A stretch of DNA of 64,000 nt, taken from positions 248,001-312,000 of the forward strand of contig CAVVST010000004.1 of assembly GCA_963750995.1 (NCBI GenBank), in the 5' to 3' direction. The notes beneath the pieces are model-generated. The model was given only the letters and a program-made list of their open reading frames with translations. It did not search any database and was not told the origin of the DNA. This document shows positions 8,416 through 19,786 of this stretch, piece by piece. Origin of the DNA: CAVVST01 sp963750995 (GTDB taxonomy: Bacteria > Acidobacteriota > Vicinamibacteria > Vicinamibacterales > UBA2999). Position 1 is the stretch's first letter; every line of letters begins with the position of its first letter. A program made the translations under genes and the position numbers.

Positions 8416-9152
8416 TCATGACGAGAGCACGCTGAGATACTCCTGGACGCTCTGTGCCAGGCCGACGAACAGCGCGTGGCTGATTAGCGCGTGACCGATC
8501 GAGACTTCGTCGAGGTGCGGGAGTGAACGAAACAGAACGAGGTTGTCGAGATCGAGGTCATGGCCGGCGTTCACGCCGAGGCCGAGCGCGTGCGCGAGCT
8601 CCGCGGCATGCGCGTACTCGACGAACGACTGCTGTCCCTGGTCGCCGCCATGCTCGAACGCACGGGCGAACGGCTCGGTGTAGAGCTCGACGCGATCCGC
8701 GCTGACCTGGGCGGCCCACCGGATCGGAGCCTCCGCCGGATCGACGAAGATGGCCACACGGATCCCCTCGCGTTTCAGGTCCTGCACGACGCCTGCGAGG
8801 GCGCCGGGTGGCGTCGCCGGATCCAGCCCGCCTGGCTTGTGATCTCCCCCGGCTTCACCGGCACCAGCGTGCACTGATCCGGCTTCACGGCGCGCACCAG
8901 CTCGAGAAAGTCCGGCCGCGGGTCGCCTTCGATGTTGTATTCGACGTCCGGCCTGGTTCGCTCCAGCGTCCGCGCGATCTCACGCACGTCGTCAGCGGTG
9001 ATATGCCGGGCATCCGCGCGCGGATGCACCGTGATGCCGTGTACGCCGGCGCGCAGGCACGTGTACACCGCGTCGAGCACGGACGGCACCCTCCCGCCGC
9101 GCGAGTTCCGAATGGTGGCGACCTTGTTGACGTTGACCGACAGCTTCACCAT
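8416..9152 (-). CDS. pdxJ: Pyridoxine 5'-phosphate synthase PdxJ (one frameshift)
   Basis: Condenses 1-deoxyxylulose 5-phosphate with 3-amino-2-oxopropyl phosphate to make pyridoxine 5'-phosphate. Motifs: KLSVNVNKVATIRNSRGG, GITVHPRADARHI, VEYNIEGDP, CTLVPVKPGEITSQAGW, VAIFVDPA, VELYTEPFA and GLGVNAGHDLDLDNL. One missing base near 8821 (in a G run) breaks the frame; with it restored the protein is 245 residues. The ATG overlaps the glmM stop (TGATG). Confidence 0.93.
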
Positions 9153-10491
9153 CAGGCGTGTTTTCTGACGGCGTCGACGATCTCCTCACCCCACTGCCGG
9201 ATCTCGGTCTCGTCGCGGCCTTCGAGCATGACCCGAAGGAGAGGCTCAGTGCCTGAATAGCGGACCAGCAGCCGGCCGTGACCGGACAGCCTGGATTCGA
9301 CGGCCGACATGACGGCCGCCACCTCCGGAATCGTCTCCAGGTCGACTTTCCGCTCCACCCGGACGTTCAGGAGCACCTGCGGGTAGGTGGTCAGATCCGA
9401 GGCCAGATCGGCAAGGTCGCGCCCGGTCGCGGCCATGGTGCGGAGTACGTTGCAGCGACGTCGCCAGGCCGTCGCCGGTGAACAGGTGCTCCGAGAAGAT
9501 GACATGGCCCGACTGCTCGCCGCCAAGCGACAGGCCGCGCTTCAGCATCTCCTCCATCACGTACTTGTCGCCCACGGCGCAGCGCAGCAGCTCGATCCCG
9601 GCATCGCGCAGCGCGATTTCGAGACCGATGTTGCTCATCACCGTGGCCACCAGGGCGTTGCCTTTCAGCCGGCCTTCCGCCTTCATCTGCTTCGCGCACA
9701 TCAGCATCACGGCGTCGCCGTCGACGACGCGGCCGGCGGCATCGACGAAGATCGCGCGGTCGCCGTCGCCGTCGTAGGCGATGCCCATGGCGTACCCGCC
9801 CTCGACGACCGTCCGCGCAAGCAGCTCGGGCGCCGTCGATCCGCAGCCCAGGTTGATGTTGCGCCCGTCCGGAGCACAGCCGATGCATTTCGCGTCGAAG
9901 CCAAGCTGCTTGAAGAGGCCGCGGTGCAACAGTCGTCGTCGCGCCGTTGGCGCAATCGACCACGATCCGCAAGGAGCGGTGGCGTTCAGTCGGCGGAAGA
10001 ATCTCCAGCAGGTGCGAGATGTAATCGGAGCGATAGTCGATCTGTTCGACGGGCCGGCTCACGCCGGAACCTGCGACGTCTTCGGGCAACCCTGCCATGA
10101 TCGATTCGACCTGGTCCTCGAGCCGCTCGGTGAACTTCTCTCCGGTACCTGAGAACACCTTGATGCCGTTGTCGCCGAAGGGGTTATGCGACGCCGAGAT
10201 CACCGCGCCGGCCGTGTATCCCATGCGCGGCGTCAGGTAGGCGATCGCGGGCGTGGGAATGACGCCGGCGCTGGCCAGAGTGCCGCCTTCGCTGGCAATC
10301 CCCGCGGCCAGCTCGCGCTCGATCCACTCGCCCGATTCGCGCGTGTCGCGCCCCGCCAGGAAGCGGACGCCCGGCGAGCCGTGGCCGAGGGCGCGCGCGA
10401 GCGCCGCGCCAAGCCGCCGGATGGTCGGAATGTCGAGGGGATACTGGCCCGCCTTGCCGCGGACGCCGTCAGTGCCAAACAACCGGCCCAT
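9152..10491 (-). CDS. glmM: Phosphoglucosamine mutase GlmM (two frameshifts)
   Basis: Interconverts glucosamine 6-phosphate and glucosamine 1-phosphate for peptidoglycan precursors. The N terminus LFGTDGVRGKAGQYP is canonical, the phosphoserine motif is ISASHNPFGDNGIK near residue 100, the metal loop is YDGDGDRAIFVD, and the sugar and phosphate loops are GGEQSGHV and RYSGTEPLLRVM. Extra bases near 9920 and 9452 split it into three frames; removing both gives exactly 446 codons. It completes the conserved cdaA-ybbR-glmM block. Confidence 0.95.
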
Positions 10492-10498
10492 TGCGCTC

Positions 10499-11398
10499 CT
10501 ATCGAATCCGAACCCGCACGTGCGGGGGCTCGATTTTGATGACGCCGACGCGGGCCGGCGGAATGACTTTCACAGGCAACTGGAAGACGCCCGGCCGAAG
10601 CCCTTCGACATCAATCGTCGCCTCGAAGTCCCCAACCCGCGATCCCCGGGTCTCACGAGGACCGCGTACGAACACCGTCACATCCGACGGGCTCATTTCA
10701 ATGGATCCATCCCCGGGCGGCCGGATCGGGATGCCGGCGATGGCCCACTCGACCGGTGCGCCGACGATATTGACCGTGACCTCGGCGCTGCCGGGCTCCA
10801 TCAGGCGCACCGACGGATCGGCCACGCCGATGTTCACCATGTCGCTCACCGGGCTTGTCGCGCCGGCGACCGAGACCGGCTCGGTGATCGCGGCGGTCAG
10901 GCGCGCCACCGCGCTTGTGGGGCCCACGATTTCCACGGTCGCCGGATCGGACTTGATTGTCCCGACGACATAACCATCCGCCGGTTCCCCTTCCAGCCCT
11001 GGGACCACAGGCACGACCTTCGTCGCGGACGGCTCGAAGGCGACCGAGACGTTCGACGGCGAGATCTGCACCACCTCGATGCCGAACGGCGCCCGCACGT
11101 CGGTCCCGGTCAGATGGAACAAACGCTGCCCTGCCCTTGCGGTGCGGAGATCGAGCACCGCCACCAGCTCACCGGTGGCGACCCGGCTCAACGCGCCAGA
11201 GGACCCGCGAACCCGGACATCGACGACGGTTGGCGGTTCGCCGACGAGCTCGAGCTGGGCGGGCAGGTTGGTGAACTCCAGCGGAATGCGCAGCGCCCGC
11301 TCGACGATCTGCTCGCCCGCCACGACCAGCCACAGCAGCGCCGCGAGCGTGAGCGACAGGATCTTCAGCCCGATGTGGCGGAATCCTCGGAGCGCCAT
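10499..11398 (-). CDS. cdaR: YbbR-domain protein (CdaR), regulator of the diadenylate cyclase
   Basis: 299 residues with one N-terminal membrane segment (ILSLTLAALLWLVVAG) followed by extracytoplasmic YbbR repeats, with recurring VxVRVRG/VTVNIVG-type strands. In Firmicutes the homologue binds CdaA and tunes c-di-AMP synthesis. The ATG overlaps the cdaA stop (TAATG), and glmM follows after 7 bases, the same order as in the known cdaA-cdaR-glmM operon. Confidence 0.9.
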   Translation of the reverse strand: MALRGFRHIGLKILSLTLAALLWLVVAGEQIVERALRIPLEFTNLPAQLELVGEPPTVVDVRVRGSSGALSRVATGELVAVLDLRTARAGQRLFHLTGTDVRAPFGIEVVQISPSNVSVAFEPSATKVVPVVPGLEGEPADGYVVGTIKSDPATVEIVGPTSAVARLTAAITEPVSVAGATSPVSDMVNIGVADPSVRLMEPGSAEVTVNIVGAPVEWAIAGIPIRPPGDGSIEMSPSDVTVFVRGPRETRGSRVGDFEATIDVEGLRPGVFQLPVKVIPPARVGVIKIEPPHVRVRIR

Positions 11399-12217
11399 TA
11401 CCAGAGCCCGGTCCGCGCGAGCGCGCGCGACAGTCGCATGCGCCGACGCCGAGCGATGAGCGACCGCAGCTCGGTGCGCATCGCATCGGCGGAAATGCCG
11501 CGCTGGAGATCGCCGTCCAGCACCAGCGAAATGCTGCCGGTCTCCTCCGACACGACAATGGCGACGGCGTCGTTTTCTTCGGTGAGACCAAGGGCCGCCC
11601 GATGCCGGGTTCCCAGCTCCCGGCTGACGCGGGGATTCACCGACAGCGGCAGAAAGCAGGCGGCCGCGGCGACGCGGTCGCCCTGGATGATGGCGGCGCC
11701 GTCGTGCAGCGGCGAACCCGGCTGAAAGATGCTCGCCAGGAGGTCGTAGGTCACCATCGCGTCGAGCGGAATGCCGCCCTCGATGTAGTTGCGCAGGCCG
11801 ATCTGGCGCTCGATCACGATGATGGCGCCAATCCGGCGCGCTGCCAGGTTGGTCGCAGTGACGACCAGCTCCTCGATCGTTTCGTCTGTGCTCTGCACCC
11901 GCTCGAAGTAGCGGAAGATCGGCGCGCGGCCGAAATGCGCCATCGCCCGGCGGATGTCGGACTGGAACAGCACGATGATGGCGAACACGACGTAGGTGGC
12001 CAGGTTGCGGATGACCCAGTTCACCGTCTCGAGCTGCGAGCCAGCGCGACAGAAAAAACAGTCCGATCAGGAACCCGCCGCTCAGCGCCATCTGCACCGC
12101 GCGGGTGCCGCGGATCAGCAGCAGCAGCTCGTAGATCAGGAACGACACCAGCGCGATGTCGAGCAGATCCCACCACGCGATAGTCGGGCGCCGGAGGAGC
12201 TCGGTCAGCCAGGCCAC
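11398..12217 (-). CDS. cdaA: Diadenylate cyclase CdaA (one frameshift)
   Basis: Makes the second messenger c-di-AMP from two ATP. Three N-terminal membrane segments (LLDIALVSFLIYELLLLI, ALSGGFLIGLFFLS, VIRNLATYVVFAIIVLF) precede the DAC domain, which has the catalytic DGA (SPLHDGAAII) and RHR (LGTRHRAALGL) motifs. One extra base near 12040 separates the membrane part from the rest; removal gives 272 residues with no gap in homology. Confidence 0.93.
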
Positions 12218-12223
12218 GTCAGT

Positions 12224-13092
12224 TCACGAATGATAGCGCCGAATCTCGTCGGCCACCCGCACGACCTGCGTCATCTCGCGGACCGCGTGAACGCGGATGA
12301 TGTGCGCGCCGGCCAGCACCGCGGCCGCTGCGGCAGCCGCCGTGGCCCAGTCGCGATCCGCCGCCGGCACCTGGCTGCCAATCGACTTCGTGAGGAATGA
12401 CTTTCGTGACGGACCGACGAGCAGCGGCCGTCCGAGCTCGGCGAACTCATTCAGCCGCGCGAGCGCTTCGTAGCTGTGCACCGACTCCTTCGCGAAGCCA
12501 AGGCCCGGATCCAGGATGATGCGCTCCGCCGGAATGCCTGCCCTGGCGGCAAACGCCAGGCTCTCGCGCAGTTCGTCGAGAATCTCGGCGACGACGTCGT
12601 GGTAGGACGCCAGCTGGTACATCTCCTTCGATCGGCCGCGGGTGTGCATCAGGACGATAGGCGCCTGGTTCTGCGCCACGACGTCCGCCAGCTGCGGCTC
12701 GTACCGCAGCCCGCTGACGTCATTGACCATCGAGGCCCCCGACCGGAGCGCGGCCGCCGCCGTCGCCGCCTTGTAGGTATCGATGGAGAGCGGGCACGTG
12801 GACCTTCGCGGCCAGCCCCTCGATGACCGGCAGACACGCGGCGGCGTTCCTCGGCTTCGTCCAGCGGATCGGCGCCGGGCCGCGTGGATTCGCCGCCGAC
12901 GTCGATCAGGTCGGCTCCCTCGTCCACCATCCGGACACCCGCGTCAATCGCGGCGGCGGCATCGAACAGGCGTCCGCCGTCGGAAAACGAATCAGGCGTG
13001 ACATTGATCACGCCCATGATCAAAGTGCGGTCGCCAAGGACAAGGCTGCCGCCACCCGGTAACGGAATGGTGAACCGTCGGCGTGAGGACAT
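12224..13092 (-). CDS. folP: Dihydropteroate synthase FolP (two frameshifts)
   Basis: Joins p-aminobenzoate to the pterin diphosphate in folate synthesis. Recognisable parts are LIMGVINVTPDSFSDGG, ADLIDVGGESTRPGADPLDE, GASMVNDVSGL, VLMHTRG, RIILDPGLGFAK and LVGPSRKSFL. Extra bases near 12833 and 12790 throw a short middle stretch out of frame; removing them gives 288 residues. It lies 6 bases upstream of cdaA and follows ftsH, a common folP neighbour. Confidence 0.94.
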
Positions 13093-13095
13093 GAT

Positions 13096-13150
13096 GCCGG
13101 AGACCTGAAGGTCTCCGTTTACCGGTAGCCGGAGGCCTTCAGGCCTCCGG
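13096..13150. repeat. Twin hairpin element (CTGAAGG type) between ftsH and folP
   Basis: Two near-perfect palindromes lie side by side: ggagacctgaaggtctcc and ccggaggccttcaggcctcc. The centre of one (acctgaaggt) and of the other (ggccttcaggcc) recur in the element near 24796-24872. They can fold separately in the ftsH-folP transcript. Confidence 0.75.
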
Positions 13151-15061
<1,911 letters not shown>

Positions 15062-15095
15062 CAGACCCCTCCAGACCCCGTGAAAACCAAGAGTA

Positions 15096-16079
15096 TCACC
15101 TTAGACCACCCCTCTGCTGTAGTAAGACCAGCTTTCCGCCGCGAAGTTCCACGCGGCGTTCCGGGCACATCCACGCCCCCCTGTGCGCCGCTGAGCAGAG
15201 CTGCCACGGCCTCCACGTGATCGAGGCCGATTTCACGGTCTCCGCCGACCGCCCGCATGGCTCTGAGCAGCACCCGGCGCTGGATGGGCGGCGGCGTCTC
15301 GGCCAGATCGCGCACATCGAGCTCCAGGCCATCTCCAGCCTGGTGCGCCAAAGCGAGAAATCGCGCCTCCGCCAGGGTATCGAGCCATTGACCGTCCTCC
15401 CGGATGAGCGCCGCGGCCCGTGAGATGGCCGGCCGCGTCGACCCCTCCAGCGCACGGTCGAGCTCGGGCAGCACGCGATGCCGGATCCGATTGCGCGGGT
15501 TTCCGAGATCCTCGTTCGTTTCGTCCTCGATCCACGTCTCGGCGCGCGATGACAGGTATGCTGCGGAGGTCATCGCGGGCGACGTCCAACAGCGGGCGGA
15601 TCACGGCGTCGCGCTGCGGATAGATGCCGCCAAGCCCGCGGAGTCCCGCGCCGCGCATCAATTTCAACAGGAACGTTTCCGCCTGGTCGTCCTGCGTGTG
15701 CCCCACGGCAATGCGGTCGGCGCCCATCCCCGCGGCGGCCCGTTCGAGAAACGCGTAGCGCAGGCGGCGCGCGGCATCTTCAATCGAGAGCGATTCGGCC
15801 GCGGCGTAATCGCGGACCGCTGCATGATCCACGGCGATTGGCAGTCCGAGCGCGCTGGGCAAACTCCCTGCAGAACGCTTCGTCGCGGACAGCCGTGGCC
15901 CGCAGTCCGTGATTTAGATGCGCCAGGCCGGCGACGGTGAAGTCGCCATGCTCGGACAAATCAAGGAGGAGCCGCGACAGCGCCACCGAATCCGCCCCGC
16001 CCGACAGACCCACGAGGACTCGGGAGCCGGCGGGCAGGAGGCCATACCGGCGGATGGTGCGGCGGACACGTTGGATCAC
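15096..16079 (-). CDS. tilS: tRNA(Ile)-lysidine synthetase TilS (three frameshifts)
   Basis: Converts C34 of the CAU-anticodon tRNA-Ile to lysidine so that it reads AUA. The P-loop LVGLSGGADSVAL is near the N terminus; then AHLNHGLR, RIAVGHTQDDQAETFLL, GAGLRGLGG and the NPRNRIRHRVLPEL motif. Extra bases near 15850, 15562 and 15160 break the frame; removing them gives 326 residues ending just after KLVLLQQRGGLR. A GTG at 16079 is chosen because further upstream codons are intergenic repeat. A CAT-anticodon tRNA gene is its immediate neighbour. Confidence 0.92.
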
Positions 16080-16195
16080 GGCACAAGTCACAAGGCACAA
16101 GTCACAAGGCACAAACCCGACGCCCAGGAACGGAGGCTATTTCGCGTGTGCTTTGTGCCTTGTGCCGTGGGCTCTGAGCCTTGTGCCTTAAAAAT
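16080..16195. repeat. Word-repeat palindrome between tRNA(CAT) and tilS
   Basis: The left arm repeats cacaagtcacaagg three times; the right arm carries the complement, gtgtgctttgtgccttgtgc and gagccttgtgcctt. The loop is about 30 bases. Read toward tilS it gives an open frame that would extend the protein with PCDLCLVTCA-type residues, which I reject as leader. It is the clearest example of the locus-specific word repeats. Confidence 0.75.
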
Positions 16196-16201
16196 GAGGA
16201 A

Positions 16202-16275
16202 TGCCGGAGGGCGGACTCGAACCGCCGACCCCGCGCTTATGAGACGCGTGCTCTAACCGGCTGAGCTACTCCGGC
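16202..16275 (-). tRNA. tRNA with CAT anticodon (Met, or Ile2 before lysidine modification)
   Basis: The cloverleaf is complete: 7-bp acceptor stem GCCGGAG/CTCCGGC, D arm GCTC...GAGC, anticodon stem CGCGT/GCGCG with loop CTCATAA, variable GGGTC and T arm GGCGG-TTCGAGT-CCGCC. CCA is not encoded. The variable region resembles elongator Met, but the same anticodon is used by the tRNA-Ile that TilS modifies, and tilS is adjacent, so the identity is open. Confidence 0.9.
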
Positions 16276-16333
16276 ACGAACCTTTGATTCTAGCAGGCCC
16301 AAGGGCGGCTCCGGCCTCGGGCCTCCGACTGTC

Positions 16334-16625
16334 TCACGCCCCGGATTCAATCAGGGCGGCGGCCAGCAACGGAATCAGGATTTCGTGATGCCCGACAAAC
16401 GAGATGCCGGTCCCGCCCCGTACGGCCACCGAACGCCTGACGACATTCGTCTGTGGTCGGTACATCCGAAGGAAGTCGATGTTGATCGTCGTCAGGCGAT
16501 CGAGCGCGGCGCCGTGATTCCGCGCCAGCGCCACCGCCTTGAAGGAACACCTCGGACAGCACGACTGCCGACCCGCAATTCAGGTAGACGCCGCCCCGGA
16601 GCCGGGCGACATTCCCCGTTCCGCT
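16334..16625 (-). pseudogene. C-terminal remnant of a conserved hypothetical protein
   Basis: About 95 residues can be read with one extra base removed near 16540: GNVARLRGGVYLNCGSAVVL, then SEVFLKAVALARN, RLTTINIDFLRMYRPQTNVV, RRSVAVRGGTG and FVGHHEILIPLLAAALIESG. It reads like the end of a larger folded protein, but the queA stop codon is only about 15 bases upstream, leaving no room for an N-terminal part and no convincing start codon. It looks like a gene truncated by deletion. I do not know the family's function. The remaining bases on both sides (16276-16333) hold no gene. Confidence 0.5.
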
Positions 16626-16638
16626 TCCCCCTTTACTC

Positions 16639-17686
16639 CTACAGAATCAACATCGCGTCACCGTAGCTGTAGAAGCGATAGCCCTGCTCGACCGCGGTCC
16701 GGTACGCGTCGAGTACGCGTTCGCGGCCTGCGAATGCGGCCACGAGCACGAGCAGCGACGACTGTGGCAGGTGGAAGTTGGTGATGAGGCCGTTGACGAT
16801 GCGGAACAGGTGACCGGGGCGAATGAACAAGGTCGTGTCGCCAGCCGCTGCTTTCACGCGCCCGTCCTCCGCCACGCCGAGCGACTCCAGCACACGCACC
16901 GTCGTCGTGCCCACGGCAATCACGCGGCGTCCCTCGGTGCGGGCGCGCGTGATTGCGGCTGCCGCCTCGTCTGTCACGGTGAACCGCTCGGGATCGACGA
17001 CGTGATCCTCGACCCGGGCCGCGCGAATCGGCTTGAAGGTCCCGTAGCCGACGTGCAGCGTGACCTCGGCGCGCTCGACGCCGTGGTTCTCCAGCGCCGC
17101 CAGGGTCTCCGCGGTGAAATGCAGGCCGGCCGTGGGTGCGGCAATCGATCCCCGATCGCGCGCGTATACGGTCTGGTAGCGCTCTCGATCGGCGGCACGA
17201 TCCGGCCGCTTGATGTACGGCGGGAGCGGGATGTGGCCGATGCGGTCGATGACATCAACGATGTCCAGGTCGGATTCGGCCCACAGGCGTATGGTGCGCC
17301 GCCCATGAAAATGCATGGCGACGATCTCGCAGTGCAGCTGCACGCCGTCCCCTTCGAACATCACCTCGGAACCGGGCTTCAATTTCTGGCCCGGGTGCAT
17401 CAGCGCGTCCCACATCCCGTCACCGAGCTGATTCATCAGCAGGCATTCAACCGCGCCGCCGCCGGGAAGCCGTCGCCCGAGCAACCGAGCCGGAAACACT
17501 CTGGTGTTGTTCAGTACCGAGGAGATCGCCCGGCCGCAGGTAGTCCACCAGCCGGGCAAACCATGCGTGTTCGAGTTGACCCGTATCGCGATGCAGCACG
17601 AGAAGCCGCGAGGCGCCGCGCATTGCGGGCGGCTCCTGCGCGATCAACTCATCCGGAAGGTGGAAGTTGAAGTCAACGGTATCCAA
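16639..17686 (-). CDS. queA: S-adenosylmethionine:tRNA ribosyltransferase-isomerase QueA (one frameshift)
   Basis: Transfers and isomerises the ribosyl part of SAM onto preQ1 in tRNA to form epoxyqueuosine. Motifs: DFNFHLPDELIAQEP at the start, VLNNTRVFPARLLGRR, GGAVECLL, ERYQTVYARDRGSIAAPTAGLHFT, LHVGYGTFKPI and NFHLPQSSLLVLVAAFAG. An extra base near 17518 breaks it; removal gives 348 residues. Start taken at a TTG (17686). Together with queC and queE this indicates queuosine synthesis. Divergent from the thioredoxin-reductase-like gene across 28 bases. Confidence 0.94.
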
Positions 17687-17714
17687 TGGCCGAGCTCTTG
17701 CACGGGCAGCATAT

Positions 17715-18616
17715 ATGTACGACGTCGTCATCGTCGGCGGCGGGCCGGCGGGCCTCAGTGCGGCGCTCGTCCTCGGGCGCTGCCGGCGGCGGGTATCCTG
17801 TGCGACGCCGGCACGCCGCGCAACGAACGCGCCCGCGAACTGCACGGCTATCTGACTCGCGACGGTATCCCGCCGCTCGATCTGCTTCGCGCTGGACGCG
17901 ACGAACTGAAAACGTACGGCATCGAACTGCGCGATGTGCGCGTGTCCGATCTGACGCCGATTCCGGTCGGGTTCTCCGTGACGATGGCGGACGGTAACAG
18001 GACCGATGCGCGGGCCGTACTGATCGCCGCCGGTGTCAAGGACGCGCTTCCGGACATTCCCGGCCTGGACGAGTGCTACGGCATCAGCGCTCACCACTGT
18101 CCCTACTGCGACGGCTGGGAAGAGCGGGAGAAAACGATCGCGGTTATCGGCCACGGCGCGTCTGGCACGGCGCTGGCGCTGGCCATGAAGACATGGAGCG
18201 ATTACGTGATGCTCTGCCCACATGGACGCGCGCAGCTGCAGCCGTCGCATCGAGTACAGTTGGCGGCCCATGACGTCGAGATCCGTGAAGGCCGGATCGC
18301 CGCCGTCGAGCACGAACGCGGCCGGGTTCGTTTTCTGTCGCTCGCGCGCGGCGAGCGGATCCCCTGCGACGCGATCTTCTGTTCGACTCGCCAGATGCCT
18401 CAGTCCGATCTGCCAAAAGCGCTCGGGTGCGAACTGACGAAGCACGGCCTCGTCAAGACCGACCATCTTGGCCTCACTTGCGTCCCGGGGCTGTACGTCG
18501 CCGGCGACGCCTCCCGCGACGTCCAGTTCGTCATCGTCGCAGCCGCAGAAGGGGCGAAGGCCGCGGTGGCGATCAACAAGGCGCTTCAGGCTCGCGCCGG
18601 CCTCGCAGTCACGTAG
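17715..18616 (+). CDS. Thioredoxin-reductase-like FAD/NAD(P) oxidoreductase (one frameshift)
   Basis: 300 residues after restoring one missing base near 17793. The FAD-binding YDVVIVGGGPAGLSAALVLGR opens the protein; the redox CPYC (HHCPYCDGWE) follows near residue 130; an NAD(P)-binding TIAVIGHGASG and the C-terminal FAD motif GLYVAGDASRDVQFVIVAAAEGAKAA complete it. No thioredoxin gene is adjacent. It may reduce a thioredoxin-like partner or act as a small-molecule disulfide reductase; sequence alone cannot tell. Confidence 0.88.
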
Positions 18617-18628
18617 AGCAGACGGCCG

Positions 18629-19783
18629 ATGACCACACCGGTCAAATCGCTTGCGGCCCGCCCTGTGCCTCCGGAGAACGAGGACACGCCCGCGGTTAAT
18701 CCCGACGGGCAGACGTTTGCGCTGCTCGTCATTGCGGGGGCCGCAGCGATGGCGCTGCTGTACTGGGCGCAGGCGGTCTTCATTCCCATCGTCCTCAGCA
18801 TCCTGATCAGTTACGCGCTCGAGCCCCTGGTGCGCAGCCTGACCCGCTTTTGCGTGCCGCGCGCGGTCGCATCCGCCCTTACCGTCGCACTGCTGGCAGG
18901 CCTGATCGGCTACTCGACGTACTCGCTTTCGGACGACGCGTCGAACATCGTCGCGGCAGTTCCGGAAGCGGCAACCAAGCTCCGCCAGGCGCTTCGCCGC
19001 GAGCAGCGCGATGGCGACAGCGCCATACAGCAGGTCCAGCGCGCCGCCGAGGAATTGCAGCGAACAGCCGACGAGGCCGCGGGACCCAGCAGTGCGCCCA
19101 GAGGCGTGCAGCGTGTCCAGATCGAGGAACCAGCCATCGACATCCGCGAGTACGTGATGTGGGGATCGGCAGGCATTGCAGCCTTCGCCGGTGAGGCGGT
19201 GCTGATCATCTTCTTCGTGTTTTTCCTGCTCGCCTCCGGCGACCTGTTCAAGCGCAAGCTGGTCCGGATCGCAGGGCCGTCGCTCCAGCGCCGGAAAATC
19301 ACCGTTCAAATCCTCGACGAGATCAATGCCCAGATCGAACGATTCCTGCTGGTGCTGGTGATTGCGAGCGTCGTCGTTGGGGTGGCCTCATGGATTGCCT
19401 TCTGGTCGGTCGGCCTCGAGCAGGCGGTGTTCTGGGCGGTAGCGGCGGGAGCCTTTAATTCGATTCCGTACTTCGGCCCGATCATCGTGTCGATTGGCAC
19501 GGCCGTCGTCGCCTTCCTGCAGTTCGGCACGGTCTCGATGGCGGCGACGGTGGCGGGGCTGGCGCTGGCAATCACCAGCCTCGAGGGTTGGGTGCTGATG
19601 CCGATGCTCGCGCGCAAGGTCGTGCGCACGAACGAACTTGCGGTGTTCGTCTCGCTGATCTTCTGGAGCTTCGTGTGGGGCGTCTGGGGAACGCTGCTGG
19701 CGGTGCCCATGCTCGTCGCCGTCAAGGCGTTCTGCGATCACGTCGACGACCTGAAGCCCTTCGGCGAGCTGCTCGGCGAATAA
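18629..19783 (+). CDS. AI-2E family transporter (PerM/YdiK type)
   Basis: 384-residue polytopic membrane protein. Two N-terminal segments (FALLVIAGAAAMALLYWAQAVFI, IVLSILISYALEPLV), a third, then a roughly 100-residue hydrophilic insert with Gln/Glu/Arg-rich coiled-coil-like sequence (residues 105-165), then about five more segments with the family motif FNSIPYFGPIIVSIGTA and PMLARKVVRTNELAVFVSL. Substrate unknown; related proteins are proposed to export signals or act as Na+/H+ antiporters. 12 bases after the oxidoreductase gene, so likely in its operon. Confidence 0.9.
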   Translation: MTTPVKSLAARPVPPENEDTPAVNPDGQTFALLVIAGAAAMALLYWAQAVFIPIVLSILISYALEPLVRSLTRFCVPRAVASALTVALLAGLIGYSTYSLSDDASNIVAAVPEAATKLRQALRREQRDGDSAIQQVQRAAEELQRTADEAAGPSSAPRGVQRVQIEEPAIDIREYVMWGSAGIAAFAGEAVLIIFFVFFLLASGDLFKRKLVRIAGPSLQRRKITVQILDEINAQIERFLLVLVIASVVVGVASWIAFWSVGLEQAVFWAVAAGAFNSIPYFGPIIVSIGTAVVAFLQFGTVSMAATVAGLALAITSLEGWVLMPMLARKVVRTNELAVFVSLIFWSFVWGVWGTLLAVPMLVAVKAFCDHVDDLKPFGELLGE

Positions 19784-19786
19784 GGG

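Noticed and set aside
9152..10491. Programmed ribosomal frameshifting as an explanation for the broken genes
   Set aside because: No slippery heptamers or shared signals at the sites; the affected genes are ordinary housekeeping genes that are not frameshifted elsewhere.
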